NCBI RefSeq assembly: GCF_000202835.1
Contig: NC_015186.1
Coordinates: forward strand, 496,001-560,000
Direction: 5' to 3'
Source: Acidiphilium multivorum AIU301
GTDB taxonomy: Bacteria > Pseudomonadota > Alphaproteobacteria > Acetobacterales > Acetobacteraceae
Length of the DNA: 64,000 nt
Shown here: positions 38,233-46,916 of the stretch, one piece after another
Position numbering within the stretch: the stretch's first letter is position 1
Layout of the letters: every line of letters starts with the position of its first letter
Translations under genes and position numbers: made by a program
The notes under the pieces: generated by a model
Told to the model about the DNA's origin: nothing
Seen by the model: the letters and a program-made list of their open reading frames with translations, nothing else
Database searches by the model: none

Positions 38233-38248
38233 TGGCACAGTCCGTGCA
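38233..38248 (+). promoter_or_regulatory. Sigma-54 (-24/-12) promoter of amtB
   Basis: TGGCACAGTCCGTGCA matches the sigma-54 consensus TGGCAC-N5-TTGCA in 14 of the fixed and spacing positions: the invariant GG and GC are present, one T is replaced by G. Transcription would start near 38260, 42 bases before the amtB ATG. amtB is a classic nitrogen-regulated sigma-54 gene, so site and gene support each other. Confidence 0.7.
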
Positions 38249-38301
38249 TTCCTGCCTGCATCGCTATAACGCACATCGCAGAGCAGGAAGGACATCGGCG
38301 A

Positions 38302-39603
38302 ATGAAGAGACGATTGCTCATAGGGAGCATGGGCACTTTCCTCGGGATCATGGGCTGGAACGCCGCGGCCTTCGCGGATACGGCGCCGAAGCTGGATTCG
38401 GGGGACACGGCCTGGATGCTGACGTCCTCGGTCCTGGTGCTGATGATGACGGTGCCCGGCCTTGCCCTTTATTATGGCGGCCTGCTGCGCCGGAAGAACA
38501 TCCTGGCGATGCTGATGCAGTGCTTCTTCGCCACCGCGCTGATTTCGGTGCTCTGGGTGGTGATCGGCTACTCGCTCGCCTTCACGAAGGGCAATCCGTT
38601 CATCGGCGGCCTGTCGCAGGTGATGCTGATGGGGGATGGCACGGGCACGCTGTCGGGCACGATTCCGGAGACGGTGTTCTGCATGTTCCAGTGCACCTTC
38701 GCGATCATCACGCCGGTGCTCATCCTCGGCGGACCGGCCGACCGGCTCAAGTTCTCCTCGGCCATGGTCTTTCTCGGCGTATGGCTGATCGCGGTCTATG
38801 CGCCGATCGCGCACATGGTGTGGGGGCCGGGCGGATTCCTCGGCGGCCAGGGAGTGCTCGACTTCGCCGGCGGCACGGTGGTGCACATCAATTCGGCAAC
38901 GGCGGGACTGATCGCGGCCATCATGGTCGGCAAGCGGACGGGATATGGCAGCGTCAACATGGCGCCGGCCGATCTCGGCTACACGCTGGTCGGCGCCTCG
39001 CTGCTCTGGGTCGGCTGGTTCGGGTTCAATGCCGGCTCGGCGCTCACCTCGGGCGGCCAGGCGGGCTATGCGATGATCAATACCCATCTCGCGACCGCCG
39101 CGGCGGTTCTCTCGTGGACGCTCGTGGAGTGGATGATCAAGGGCAAGCCGAGCCTGCTCGGCGCCGTTTCGGGCGCGGTGGCCGGCCTCGTCGCCATCAC
39201 CCCGGCCTGCGGCTTCGTGCCGGTCGGCGGGGCGCTGGTCATCGGCCTTGTCGCCGGCGTCGTCTGCTTCTGGGGGGTGACCGGGTTCAAGCGCATGTTC
39301 GGATACGACGACGCGCTCGATGTCTGGGGCGTGCACGGTCTCGGCGGCATTGCCGGCGCGCTGCTCACCGGTGTTTTCGCGGTGAAGTCGATCGGCGGCA
39401 CCAACGGCCTGCTGGCCGGCAATCCGCACCAGATGGTGCTGCAGGCGGAGGGGATCGTCGTCACGCTGCTCTACAGCGGCATCGTCTCCTATGTGATCCT
39501 GAAGATCATCGACGTCACGATGGGTCTGCGCGTGTCGCCGGACGCCGAGCGCGAGGGGCTCGACATTTCCGAGCACGGCGAGGTGCTGCAGCACGGCTAC
39601 TGA
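38302..39603 (+). CDS. amtB: Ammonium transporter Amt/AmtB
   Basis: This 433-residue protein has a signal-like N-terminus (to about AAAFA), then eleven predicted membrane helices. Conserved Amt features include PGLALYYGGLLRRKN near 53-67, the pore His in GGTVVHINSATAGL near 196 and the second pore His in VWGVHGLGGIAGAL near 347. GGAAGGAC precedes the ATG at 38302. The PII gene glnK, its usual partner, is not adjacent. The sigma-54 promoter upstream predicts induction by nitrogen limitation. Confidence 0.95.
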   Translation: MKRRLLIGSMGTFLGIMGWNAAAFADTAPKLDSGDTAWMLTSSVLVLMMTVPGLALYYGGLLRRKNILAMLMQCFFATALISVLWVVIGYSLAFTKGNPFIGGLSQVMLMGDGTGTLSGTIPETVFCMFQCTFAIITPVLILGGPADRLKFSSAMVFLGVWLIAVYAPIAHMVWGPGGFLGGQGVLDFAGGTVVHINSATAGLIAAIMVGKRTGYGSVNMAPADLGYTLVGASLLWVGWFGFNAGSALTSGGQAGYAMINTHLATAAAVLSWTLVEWMIKGKPSLLGAVSGAVAGLVAITPACGFVPVGGALVIGLVAGVVCFWGVTGFKRMFGYDDALDVWGVHGLGGIAGALLTGVFAVKSIGGTNGLLAGNPHQMVLQAEGIVVTLLYSGIVSYVILKIIDVTMGLRVSPDAEREGLDISEHGEVLQHGY

Positions 39604-39627
39604 TTTCGCCGCGCTGCGGGATCGCGG

Positions 39628-39661
39628 AAATGGCCGGAGCGGTGCTTCCGGCCATTTTCTT
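39628..39661 (+). terminator. Intrinsic terminator after amtB
   Basis: AAATGGCCGGA (39628-39638) pairs with TCCGGCCATTT (39647-39657) around an 8-base loop and is followed by TCTTTG. It ends amtB 24 bases past the stop. Confidence 0.85.
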
Positions 39662-39726
39662 TGTCAGATCAGGGTGATTCGGGTTATAGTTCACGCCACG
39701 CCGCATTTCCGGAGCCTGACCGAAGC

Positions 39727-42156
39727 ATGTCCGCGACCACCGAATCCCGCCAGTTCCTCTCGCCGGCCCTGAAGGCGCGCTTCGTTCGGCACCTCGCCGA
39801 ACTCGGGGCGCTCTGCGCTGTCCTGGCCGGCCTGACGGTGCTGGTGTCGCTGGTCTCGTATCATGCCGGCGATCCGTCGCTCGACACGGCCTCCAGCCTA
39901 CCGCCGCAGAATCTCGCGGGAAGGTTCGGCGCGATCCTGGCGGACCTGCTGCTTCAGGGCTTCGGCGTGGCCGGCGCGCTGCCGGCGCTGGTGCTGCTGG
40001 CCTGGGGATTCGTGCTGGTGAATCGCGGCGAGATCACGCGCTGGCGGCTGCGCGCGCTGGCCGCCCTGCTCGCCATGCCGTGCCTGGCGAGCATGTTCGG
40101 CGTGTTTCATGCGCTGAATGCCGCCTTCGCGCCCGCATGGCCGGTGGCGGCCGGCCCCGGCGGTGCGATCGGCGCGCTGCTCGGCGGTTACGGCGCCGTC
40201 GTCGCGCATTCCGCGCTCGGGGTGATCGGGCGCGTGCTGCTGCTTGGCCTTTCGGCTTTGATCGGCATCGCGGTGTCGGCCTTCGCGTTCGGCCTGACAT
40301 CCGGCGAGTGGCGACTGGCCGGCCGGCGCGCCGCCGCCGCCGCCGCCGCTTCCGCCAAGCACGGCCAGCGCGCCGTCCGTGGCGCCAGTAACATGTCGGT
40401 CTGGCTGAGGGAGATTGTCGCCTCGCCGCCGATGAGCGACCCGCCGGCGGCAGACGACCGCTCCGCCCTGGCCATTCCCCGTGCGCCGGATGAGGCGATG
40501 GACCCATATGCCGATGAGGCCGGGCCGGCGCCGATGCGCCGGGACGATCTTGTCGCGCAGCCCGCCGCTTCGGCGTCCGCCCCGCGGCTGACCCGCACGG
40601 CGCCGACGCGCAAGGCGCCGCCGCGCCAGGAACGCCTGCCGCTGCCCGACAGCCTCTGGCGGCTGCCGCCGCTCGAACTGCTCAAGCAGGCGCCGCCGCA
40701 CGCCGCGACCGGACCCAATACCGAGTCGCTGCAGGCGAATGCGCGGCTGCTCGAGACCGTGCTTGGCGATTACGGGGTGCAGGGGCGCATCGTCGAGATC
40801 CGGCCTGGACCCGTCGTCACGCTCTACGAGCTGGAACCGGCCCCCGGCATCCGCTCCGCCCGCGTCATCGGCCTCGCCGACGACATCGCGCGGAGCCTGT
40901 CCGTGCTTGCGGTGCGCATCGCCACCGTTCAGGGCCGCAACGTGATCGGCATCGAGGTGCCGAACGCGAGACGCGAGACCGTCTTCCTCTCCGAGCTTCT
41001 CGAATCGGCCGACTGGAACGCCACCACCGGCCGCCTCGGCCTTGCGCTCGGCAAGGATATCGGCGGCAAGCCTGTCATCGCCGATCTCGCGCGGATGCCG
41101 CACCTGCTGATCGCCGGCACCACCGGGTCGGGCAAGTCGGTCGGGGTCAATGCGATGATCCTGAGCCTGCTCTACCGGCTCTCGCCGGAGGAATGCCGGC
41201 TGATCCTGATCGATCCGAAGATGCTCGAACTGTCGGTCTACGAGGGGATTCCGCATCTGCTCGCGCCGGTGGTGACCGAGCCGGCCAAGGCGGTTGCCGC
41301 GCTCAAATGGGTGGTCCGCGAGATGGAGCGCCGCTATCGCGCGATGAGCGGCCTCTCGGTGCGCAACATCGCCGGCTACAACGAGCGGGTGAATGAGGCG
41401 CTCGCCCGCGGCGAGGTCGTCACCCGCCGGGTGCAGACCGGCTTCGATTCGGAAACCGGCCGGCCGATTTTCGAGGACCAGCCGCTGGCCCTCGAACCGT
41501 TGCCGCTCATTGTCGTCGTCATCGACGAGATGGCCGACCTGATGATGGTCGCCGGCAAGGAGATCGAGGCCGCGGTGCAGCGCCTGGCACAGATGGCCCG
41601 CGCCGCCGGCATCCATGTCATCATGGCGACGCAGCGCCCCTCGGTCGACGTCATCACCGGCACGATCAAGGCGAATTTCCCGACGCGGATCTCCTTCCAG
41701 GTGATCTCGAAATTCGACAGCCGCACCATCCTCGGCGAGCAGGGGGCGGAACAGCTTCTGGGCATGGGCGATATGCTCTACATGGCCGGCGGCGGCCGCA
41801 TCACCCGCGTGCACGGCCCCTTCGTCTCCGACCGCGAGGTGGAGGATGTCGTCGCCTATCTGCGCGAGCAGGGCGAGCCCGACTACGTCGAGGCGGTGAC
41901 CGAGGCGGTTGAGGACGATGCGCCGGCGATGCCCGGCCTTGCCGCCGCCGAGGGCGGGGAGGGCGGTCTTTACCAGCAGGCCGTGGCCCTTGTCGCGCGC
42001 GAGGGCAAGGCCAGCACCTCGTTCATCCAGCGCCATCTGCAGATCGGCTACAACCGCGCCGCCAAGCTGATCGAACAGATGGAGAAGGAGGGCGTGGTCG
42101 GCCCGGCCAACCATGTCGGCAAGCGCGAGGTGCTGATTGCCGGCGACCGCGACTGA
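39727..42156 (+). CDS. ftsK: DNA translocase FtsK
   Basis: This 809-residue protein has four N-terminal membrane helices (about 20-190), a Pro/Ala-rich linker (about 210-320), and a motor domain with Walker A GTTGSGKS near residue 463 and Walker B VVVIDEMADLMM near 600. A C-terminal gamma winged helix (YQQAVALVAREGKASTSF onward) recognises KOPS. FtsK pumps chromosome DNA through the septum and activates XerCD at dif. The ATG at 39727 gives the normal start. The next gene overlaps its 3' end. Confidence 0.96.
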   Translation: MSATTESRQFLSPALKARFVRHLAELGALCAVLAGLTVLVSLVSYHAGDPSLDTASSLPPQNLAGRFGAILADLLLQGFGVAGALPALVLLAWGFVLVNRGEITRWRLRALAALLAMPCLASMFGVFHALNAAFAPAWPVAAGPGGAIGALLGGYGAVVAHSALGVIGRVLLLGLSALIGIAVSAFAFGLTSGEWRLAGRRAAAAAAASAKHGQRAVRGASNMSVWLREIVASPPMSDPPAADDRSALAIPRAPDEAMDPYADEAGPAPMRRDDLVAQPAASASAPRLTRTAPTRKAPPRQERLPLPDSLWRLPPLELLKQAPPHAATGPNTESLQANARLLETVLGDYGVQGRIVEIRPGPVVTLYELEPAPGIRSARVIGLADDIARSLSVLAVRIATVQGRNVIGIEVPNARRETVFLSELLESADWNATTGRLGLALGKDIGGKPVIADLARMPHLLIAGTTGSGKSVGVNAMILSLLYRLSPEECRLILIDPKMLELSVYEGIPHLLAPVVTEPAKAVAALKWVVREMERRYRAMSGLSVRNIAGYNERVNEALARGEVVTRRVQTGFDSETGRPIFEDQPLALEPLPLIVVVIDEMADLMMVAGKEIEAAVQRLAQMARAAGIHVIMATQRPSVDVITGTIKANFPTRISFQVISKFDSRTILGEQGAEQLLGMGDMLYMAGGGRITRVHGPFVSDREVEDVVAYLREQGEPDYVEAVTEAVEDDAPAMPGLAAAEGGEGGLYQQAVALVAREGKASTSFIQRHLQIGYNRAAKLIEQMEKEGVVGPANHVGKREVLIAGDRD

Positions 42157-42547
42157 ACGCCTGCCGCCCGCCCTGATCGTGCATGATGCCGAGCATGTCG
42201 CCCGCGCTCTGGCGCCGGGCCGGCCGGTCACGCTGCTCTCGCCGCCCGGTTTCGCGCTTTATGCCGGCTGCCTGTGGTGGCGGAGTCTGCTGGCTTCGGA
42301 GCGGTTCACCGGCCCGGCGCTGCTCGATTGCGCCGACGCCGCCGGCCGCGCGCTCGAGGCGCTGCGAATCGGCCTGCGCGGCCTCGTTCTCGACCCTGCG
42401 ACGCCGGCCTTTCCCCGCATCGCGGCTCTCGCGGATGAATACCGCGTAACCCTGCTTGATGCGCCGCCGCCGGCGCTCGATCTGGGGAACAGGATTGGCC
42501 CGGCCGCGCTCGCCGCCTGGCTGGACGCCGCGGACAATCCGGCTTAA
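42137..42547 (+). CDS. Conserved hypothetical protein overlapping ftsK
   Basis: This is a 136-residue soluble protein with no domain I can name. It is Ala/Leu-rich, with LLSPPGFALYAGCLWWRSLL and LVLDPATPAFPRIAALADE segments. Frame and codon use look coding. The TTG at 42137 would overlap ftsK by 20 bases; a GTG at 42179 is an alternative and gives 122 residues. It sits between ftsK and the aldolase gene on the same strand, so it is likely co-transcribed with ftsK. Function unknown. Confidence 0.6.
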   Translation: MPATATERLPPALIVHDAEHVARALAPGRPVTLLSPPGFALYAGCLWWRSLLASERFTGPALLDCADAAGRALEALRIGLRGLVLDPATPAFPRIAALADEYRVTLLDAPPPALDLGNRIGPAALAAWLDAADNPA

Positions 42548-42599
42548 CGGCTTCCCGCCTGCCTTCTTTCAGACTGCATTCTTTCAGAGGGAGATCCCA

Positions 42600-43514
42600 A
42601 TGCGCGTCACTCAACGGGTCAGGAAGATCCTGAGCTGGTACGAAAGCGACAATCCCGGAACCAAGGCCAACCTCGCCCGCATCCTGATGCAGGGCAAGCT
42701 GGGCGGCACCGGAAAGATGGTCATCCTGCCGGTCGATCAGGGTTTCGAGCACGGCCCGGCGCGCAGCTTCGCCAGCAATCCGGCCGCCTATGACCCGCAA
42801 TACCATTTCCAGCTCGCCCTCGATGCCGGGCTTTCCGCCTATGCCGCCCCGCTCGGCATGATCGAGGCGGGCGCCGACAGTTTCGCCGGCAGCATACCCA
42901 CCATTCTCAAGCTGAACTCCTCCAACTCGCTGGCGACCGAGAAGGATCAGGCCGTGACCGGCTCGGTGTCCGATGCGCTGCGCCTCGGCTGCTCGGCGAT
43001 CGGGTTCACCATCTATCCGGGCAGCGAGCACCAGTTCGCGATGATGGAGGAGTTCCGCGAACTGGCCGAGGAGGCCAAGGCCGCCGGCCTCGCCGTGGTG
43101 CTGTGGTCCTATCCGCGTGGCCCGATGCTCGACAAGAAGGCGGAAACCGCGATCGACATCTGTGCCTATGCCGCGCATATGGCCGCGCTGCTCGGCGCGC
43201 ACATCATCAAGGTCAAGCCGCCGACCGAGCATATCGGGCTCGACGCCGCGCGGAAGGCCTATGAGAAGGTCGACGTCTCGACCCTGGCAAAGCGCATTGA
43301 GCATGTCGTCCAGTCCTGCTTCAACGGCCGCCGCCTCGTGGTGTTCTCGGGCGGCGAGGCCACGGACTCGGCGAGCCTGATCGAGACCGTTCGCGCCCTC
43401 AACGAGGGCGGCGCCTCCGGCTCGATCATCGGCCGCAACGCCTTTACCCGTCCGCGGGACGAGGCGCTGGCGCTGCTCTCGCAGATCGTCGGTATCTATC
43501 AGGGCAAGGCTTGA
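42600..43514 (+). CDS. Class I fructose-bisphosphate aldolase (DhnA/FbaB type)
   Basis: This 304-residue aldolase has [18 protein letters not shown] at 40-57 and [12 protein letters not shown] near 200-211, containing the Schiff-base lysine region of DhnA-type class I aldolases. It splits fructose-1,6-bisphosphate in glycolysis and gluconeogenesis, independent of metal. The ATG at 42600 follows GAGGGAG. It overlaps thiE by 4 bases. Confidence 0.9.
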   Translation: MRVTQRVRKILSWYESDNPGTKANLARILMQGKLGGTGKMVILPVDQGFEHGPARSFASNPAAYDPQYHFQLALDAGLSAYAAPLGMIEAGADSFAGSIPTILKLNSSNSLATEKDQAVTGSVSDALRLGCSAIGFTIYPGSEHQFAMMEEFRELAEEAKAAGLAVVLWSYPRGPMLDKKAETAIDICAYAAHMAALLGAHIIKVKPPTEHIGLDAARKAYEKVDVSTLAKRIEHVVQSCFNGRRLVVFSGGEATDSASLIETVRALNEGGASGSIIGRNAFTRPRDEALALLSQIVGIYQGKA

Positions 43515-44131
43515 CCGAGCTTTATCTGATCACGCCGCCGCGCCTCGGCCCGGATTTCGCCGATGCGCTGGCGGCGGCGCTGGACGCCGGGCCCGTTGCC
43601 TGCATCCAGCTCCGCCTCAAGGAGGCGGGAGCGGACGAGATGCGCCGCGCGATCGACGCGTTGCGTCCGGTCGCGCAGTCGCGCGGGGTGGCCTTCCTGC
43701 TCAACGACGACCCGCGTCTCGCCGTCGAAACCGGCTGCGACGGCGCGCATCTCGGCCAGGACGACCTCGCGGCCCATGGCGGCCTCGCGCGGGTGCGGCG
43801 CGTGCTCGACGGCCTCAGCCTGGGCATCACCTGCCACGACAGCCGCCACCTCGCGATGGAGGCCGCGGAGCAGGGGGCCGACTACGTCGCCTTCGGGGCC
43901 TTCTACCCGACCGGCACGAAGGAGCCTAAAGCCCGCGCGGATGTGGAGATTCTCCGCTGGTGGTCGGAACTGATGGAAGTGCCCTGCGTCGCGATCGGCG
44001 GCATTACCCCCGGAAATGCCGCGCCGCTGGTTGAGGCGGGGGCCGATTTCCTCGCCGTTGTGGGCGCCGTCTGGCAGCATCCGGACGGGCCCGCGGCCGG
44101 CGTGCGGGCGTTCCGCGCCGAGCTTGCATAA
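43511..44131 (+). CDS. thiE: Thiamine phosphate synthase ThiE
   Basis: This 206-residue TIM-barrel protein starts with TTG at 43511, inside the aldolase stop (TTGA overlap), and reads ELYLITPP at the N-terminus. [24 protein letters not shown] and IGGITPGNA are the usual ThiE phosphate- and pyrimidine-binding blocks. The enzyme couples HMP-pyrophosphate and thiazole phosphate. Coupling to an aldolase gene is a common alphaproteobacterial layout and need not mean a shared pathway. Confidence 0.88.
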   Translation: MTELYLITPPRLGPDFADALAAALDAGPVACIQLRLKEAGADEMRRAIDALRPVAQSRGVAFLLNDDPRLAVETGCDGAHLGQDDLAAHGGLARVRRVLDGLSLGITCHDSRHLAMEAAEQGADYVAFGAFYPTGTKEPKARADVEILRWWSELMEVPCVAIGGITPGNAAPLVEAGADFLAVVGAVWQHPDGPAAGVRAFRAELA

Positions 44132-44214
44132 GGGTTCCGGAACGATGGGCTGAAGGGTTGCGGCTTTGAGGCCGAACGGACAAAAAGAGACGTATTTGAA
44201 CATACGGGTATTTC

Positions 44215-46749
44215 ATGTCCGAACCCATTGTCCCGATATGGCGGGAACTCCTTGCGGAGTTTGACGGCGCCGCCGACCCGCAACCTTTTCTTGACCGCCT
44301 GATCCAGGAAGCGTTCCGCCGGCCGGGCGAGTTCGAACTGCATCTCATGCTGGTGGAGCGGATGTTCGCGCGGGGGCGGGATGCGCGGGGGCTGGCGATC
44401 AATGGTTACGTTCTCGCCTGTGGTGATCCGCATTTCCGCTTCCGCGCGCATCTCCAGCGTGCGGATCATTTCCGGAGGCACGGAGCGTTCCGCGAAGCCG
44501 AGGCGGATATCGAAGCTGCCCGCGCGATCGATCCCGGCAGTCACTGGCCGGTTCTCGCGATGGCGGAGAACCTAGCCCAGGAAGGCAGGGTCGGCGAGCG
44601 AGGGGACTATATCCGCGCTGAATACGAGGGTTTGCGGCCCGAATCGCGCGCGGAGATTGCCCGCCATTATGCCGGATGGGCGGCTTTCGATCATTTTGAC
44701 AGGACTCGCGCCTCTCCCGGCTGGCAACCGCGCCGACCGGGACGGGTGCCCGCGCTCGAACGCGCCGGCATGATCCTCCTCGTCAAGGACGAGGAGGATA
44801 TCATCGGCCAGAACCTGAGCCATCATTACGCGCTCGGCTTCCGCGCCTTCTGCGTTCTCAACAATATGAGCACCGATAATACACGCGAGATCGTGTCGCG
44901 GTTTCGGGACTCGCATGACGATTGCTTCGTTCTTCTTGTCGACGATCCGGTCCGCGGTCATTACCAGGCCGACAAGATGAGGGTTTACGCCGAGACGCTT
45001 CAACGACATGCGGAAATCGCGGGCCTCAGGTTGGATTGGCTGTTCTTCATCGATGCCGATGAGTTCATCGCGAGCGATACGAGCAGGCCGTCATCCGAAC
45101 AGCTCTCGGCCTTGGAGCGGAGGCTCAACGATCCCGATACGCGTGTGCTGGTGATGCACTGGATACATGCGGCTTCGCCGCAAGTTCTGGAAGAATTCGG
45201 CTCTGAAGATGATCCGTTCGAGAAAATCAATGTCATGCGGTACCGGCTTTTGCCGCTGGTACCCAAGGTCGCGTATCGGGTCGGCTTTGATTACAGTTTG
45301 AAAAACGGAAATCATTTTATTGAAAAATTGAATGATTCACTCGATTCGGTTGTACAGGTCGGGTGTGATGATTGGTATATTTATCATTTTTCTCTTAGAT
45401 CACTCTCGCACGTCAGAAAAAAAATCATCAATGGCGGTCGCGCTTTTGTCGGCACCAGGGGGCTGAACGATCACGGTCAACACTGGCGCGAGCGTTACGC
45501 GCTTTTCCAGAAATACGGCGACAGAATTATATCAGAAGTGCTGGAAGAACACGTCCGGTTTGTGCCGTCATTGCATCCGCCAAGGATTGACAGCCCGGAG
45601 AAACGGCTTCCGACGCGGCGCGTTTCAAGCGATATAGAGCCAATTGATATCAAACGGGCCGTGAACGAAATCAGCGGAATTGAAGCAATCGAAATTGCCA
45701 AAGCGTATACTTGCGAGCGGCCTGAACCGGCCTTTGTCAAAGGGCCGGTGACATCGGACATCATGAATGATTTCAGGCGCGAGAGATCCGTATGGCCGAT
45801 TTCCGTTTACAAGATTTCAGATATTGAAATTCATGGCCCTTGGTTCAATGCCGGTATTATTCTGGTTTCACAACGTCACAGATTTCGGATTGACGAAATC
45901 TATCAGCCAGCCGGAGAACAACCGCAAGATATCTGTCTCGAAAAATCTCTGCATGAACTTCAATTCGAGAACAAAAGATTTTTAGAAATAAATGAAGATT
46001 GCGTTCTTCTCGCGACCAATGGCCATAACATATATGGTCACTGGCTTGTTGATTTTCTGCCAAAAATTTACCTTCTGGATTACATTGGAATAGACGTATC
46101 AAAGATAAAATTCTTGATGCCGTCGGATGTTGGTCATTGGGCTATTGATCTTATGAATCTCGTCGGTATCAAAAAAGAAAATCTGATTATTTATGATCAG
46201 AACGAGATTGTGCCCCTGTGCAGATCGTTGTTTGTACCAACCCTGCTGAGAATGAGCGGCCGTACATCGCCATTGTTTTTGAATGCGACAGAATTCATCA
46301 ATAAAAGAATTGACAAAAATATCCAGACGAAAAGTGATGTGTCCAATACGTTTCTCTATTTCGATAGAGAGCAGGAATTCACCTGGAGAAAAATAGATGG
46401 CCATGACAAAATTATTAAGTTGTTTAATGATTTGAATTTTCATATCGTAAGGCCGGAAAAGTTGTCGATCTCTGAGCAAATTCGACTTGTCCGGGGCGCC
46501 AAGGTGATCGCGGGCCAGCATGGATCCGCGCTTCATTCGACGATATTTTGTCAGGATCCCGTTTTTGCCGTCGTTCTGCATGAGAACAGGCGCAACTGGT
46601 TTGCTGGCCTGCAGGCCGGCATTGGGGAGTATCTCGGCCACCAGACGGGCTATATCTTTGGTGAAACATCGTCTCATGAAAATATATTCAGCACGAGATT
46701 CGAGGCGTCCGATATCCGAATGGGAGTCGATTTCGCGCGCATGGCATGA
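44215..46749 (+). CDS. Two-domain glycosyltransferase: GT2-like N-terminal half, GT61 (DUF563) C-terminal half
   Basis: This is an 844-residue protein. Residues 1-170 look like helical repeats. Residues 180-330 form a GT2-like domain (MILLVKDEEDIIGQNLSHHY, NNMSTDNTREI, and the DxD-type FFIDADEFIA). Residues about 520-840 read as a GT61/DUF563 domain (ATNGHNIYGHWLVDFLPK, AKVIAGQHGSALHSTIFCQD). Base composition changes within the gene: host-like GC until about 45290, then AT-rich to about 46480, then mixed. This suggests fusion of parts with different history. It probably acts in extracellular or surface polysaccharide synthesis; donor and acceptor sugars are unknown. Confidence 0.82.
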   Translation: MSEPIVPIWRELLAEFDGAADPQPFLDRLIQEAFRRPGEFELHLMLVERMFARGRDARGLAINGYVLACGDPHFRFRAHLQRADHFRRHGAFREAEADIEAARAIDPGSHWPVLAMAENLAQEGRVGERGDYIRAEYEGLRPESRAEIARHYAGWAAFDHFDRTRASPGWQPRRPGRVPALERAGMILLVKDEEDIIGQNLSHHYALGFRAFCVLNNMSTDNTREIVSRFRDSHDDCFVLLVDDPVRGHYQADKMRVYAETLQRHAEIAGLRLDWLFFIDADEFIASDTSRPSSEQLSALERRLNDPDTRVLVMHWIHAASPQVLEEFGSEDDPFEKINVMRYRLLPLVPKVAYRVGFDYSLKNGNHFIEKLNDSLDSVVQVGCDDWYIYHFSLRSLSHVRKKIINGGRAFVGTRGLNDHGQHWRERYALFQKYGDRIISEVLEEHVRFVPSLHPPRIDSPEKRLPTRRVSSDIEPIDIKRAVNEISGIEAIEIAKAYTCERPEPAFVKGPVTSDIMNDFRRERSVWPISVYKISDIEIHGPWFNAGIILVSQRHRFRIDEIYQPAGEQPQDICLEKSLHELQFENKRFLEINEDCVLLATNGHNIYGHWLVDFLPKIYLLDYIGIDVSKIKFLMPSDVGHWAIDLMNLVGIKKENLIIYDQNEIVPLCRSLFVPTLLRMSGRTSPLFLNATEFINKRIDKNIQTKSDVSNTFLYFDREQEFTWRKIDGHDKIIKLFNDLNFHIVRPEKLSISEQIRLVRGAKVIAGQHGSALHSTIFCQDPVFAVVLHENRRNWFAGLQAGIGEYLGHQTGYIFGETSSHENIFSTRFEASDIRMGVDFARMA

Positions 46750-46916
46750 ACTTCAAACACGGCGAGCACGGTTCGTCGGCGCGCAAGATTTCACCCAAGC
46801 AGTTGTCGGAGCACACAAAGAAGACCGGGCAACCCGCGCCCTCGTTGTTTCTTTGCATGGGCTGATCGCTGCGCTAACATGAACGATATTTCAGTTTTCT
46901 TTTCATGGAGCATTCA

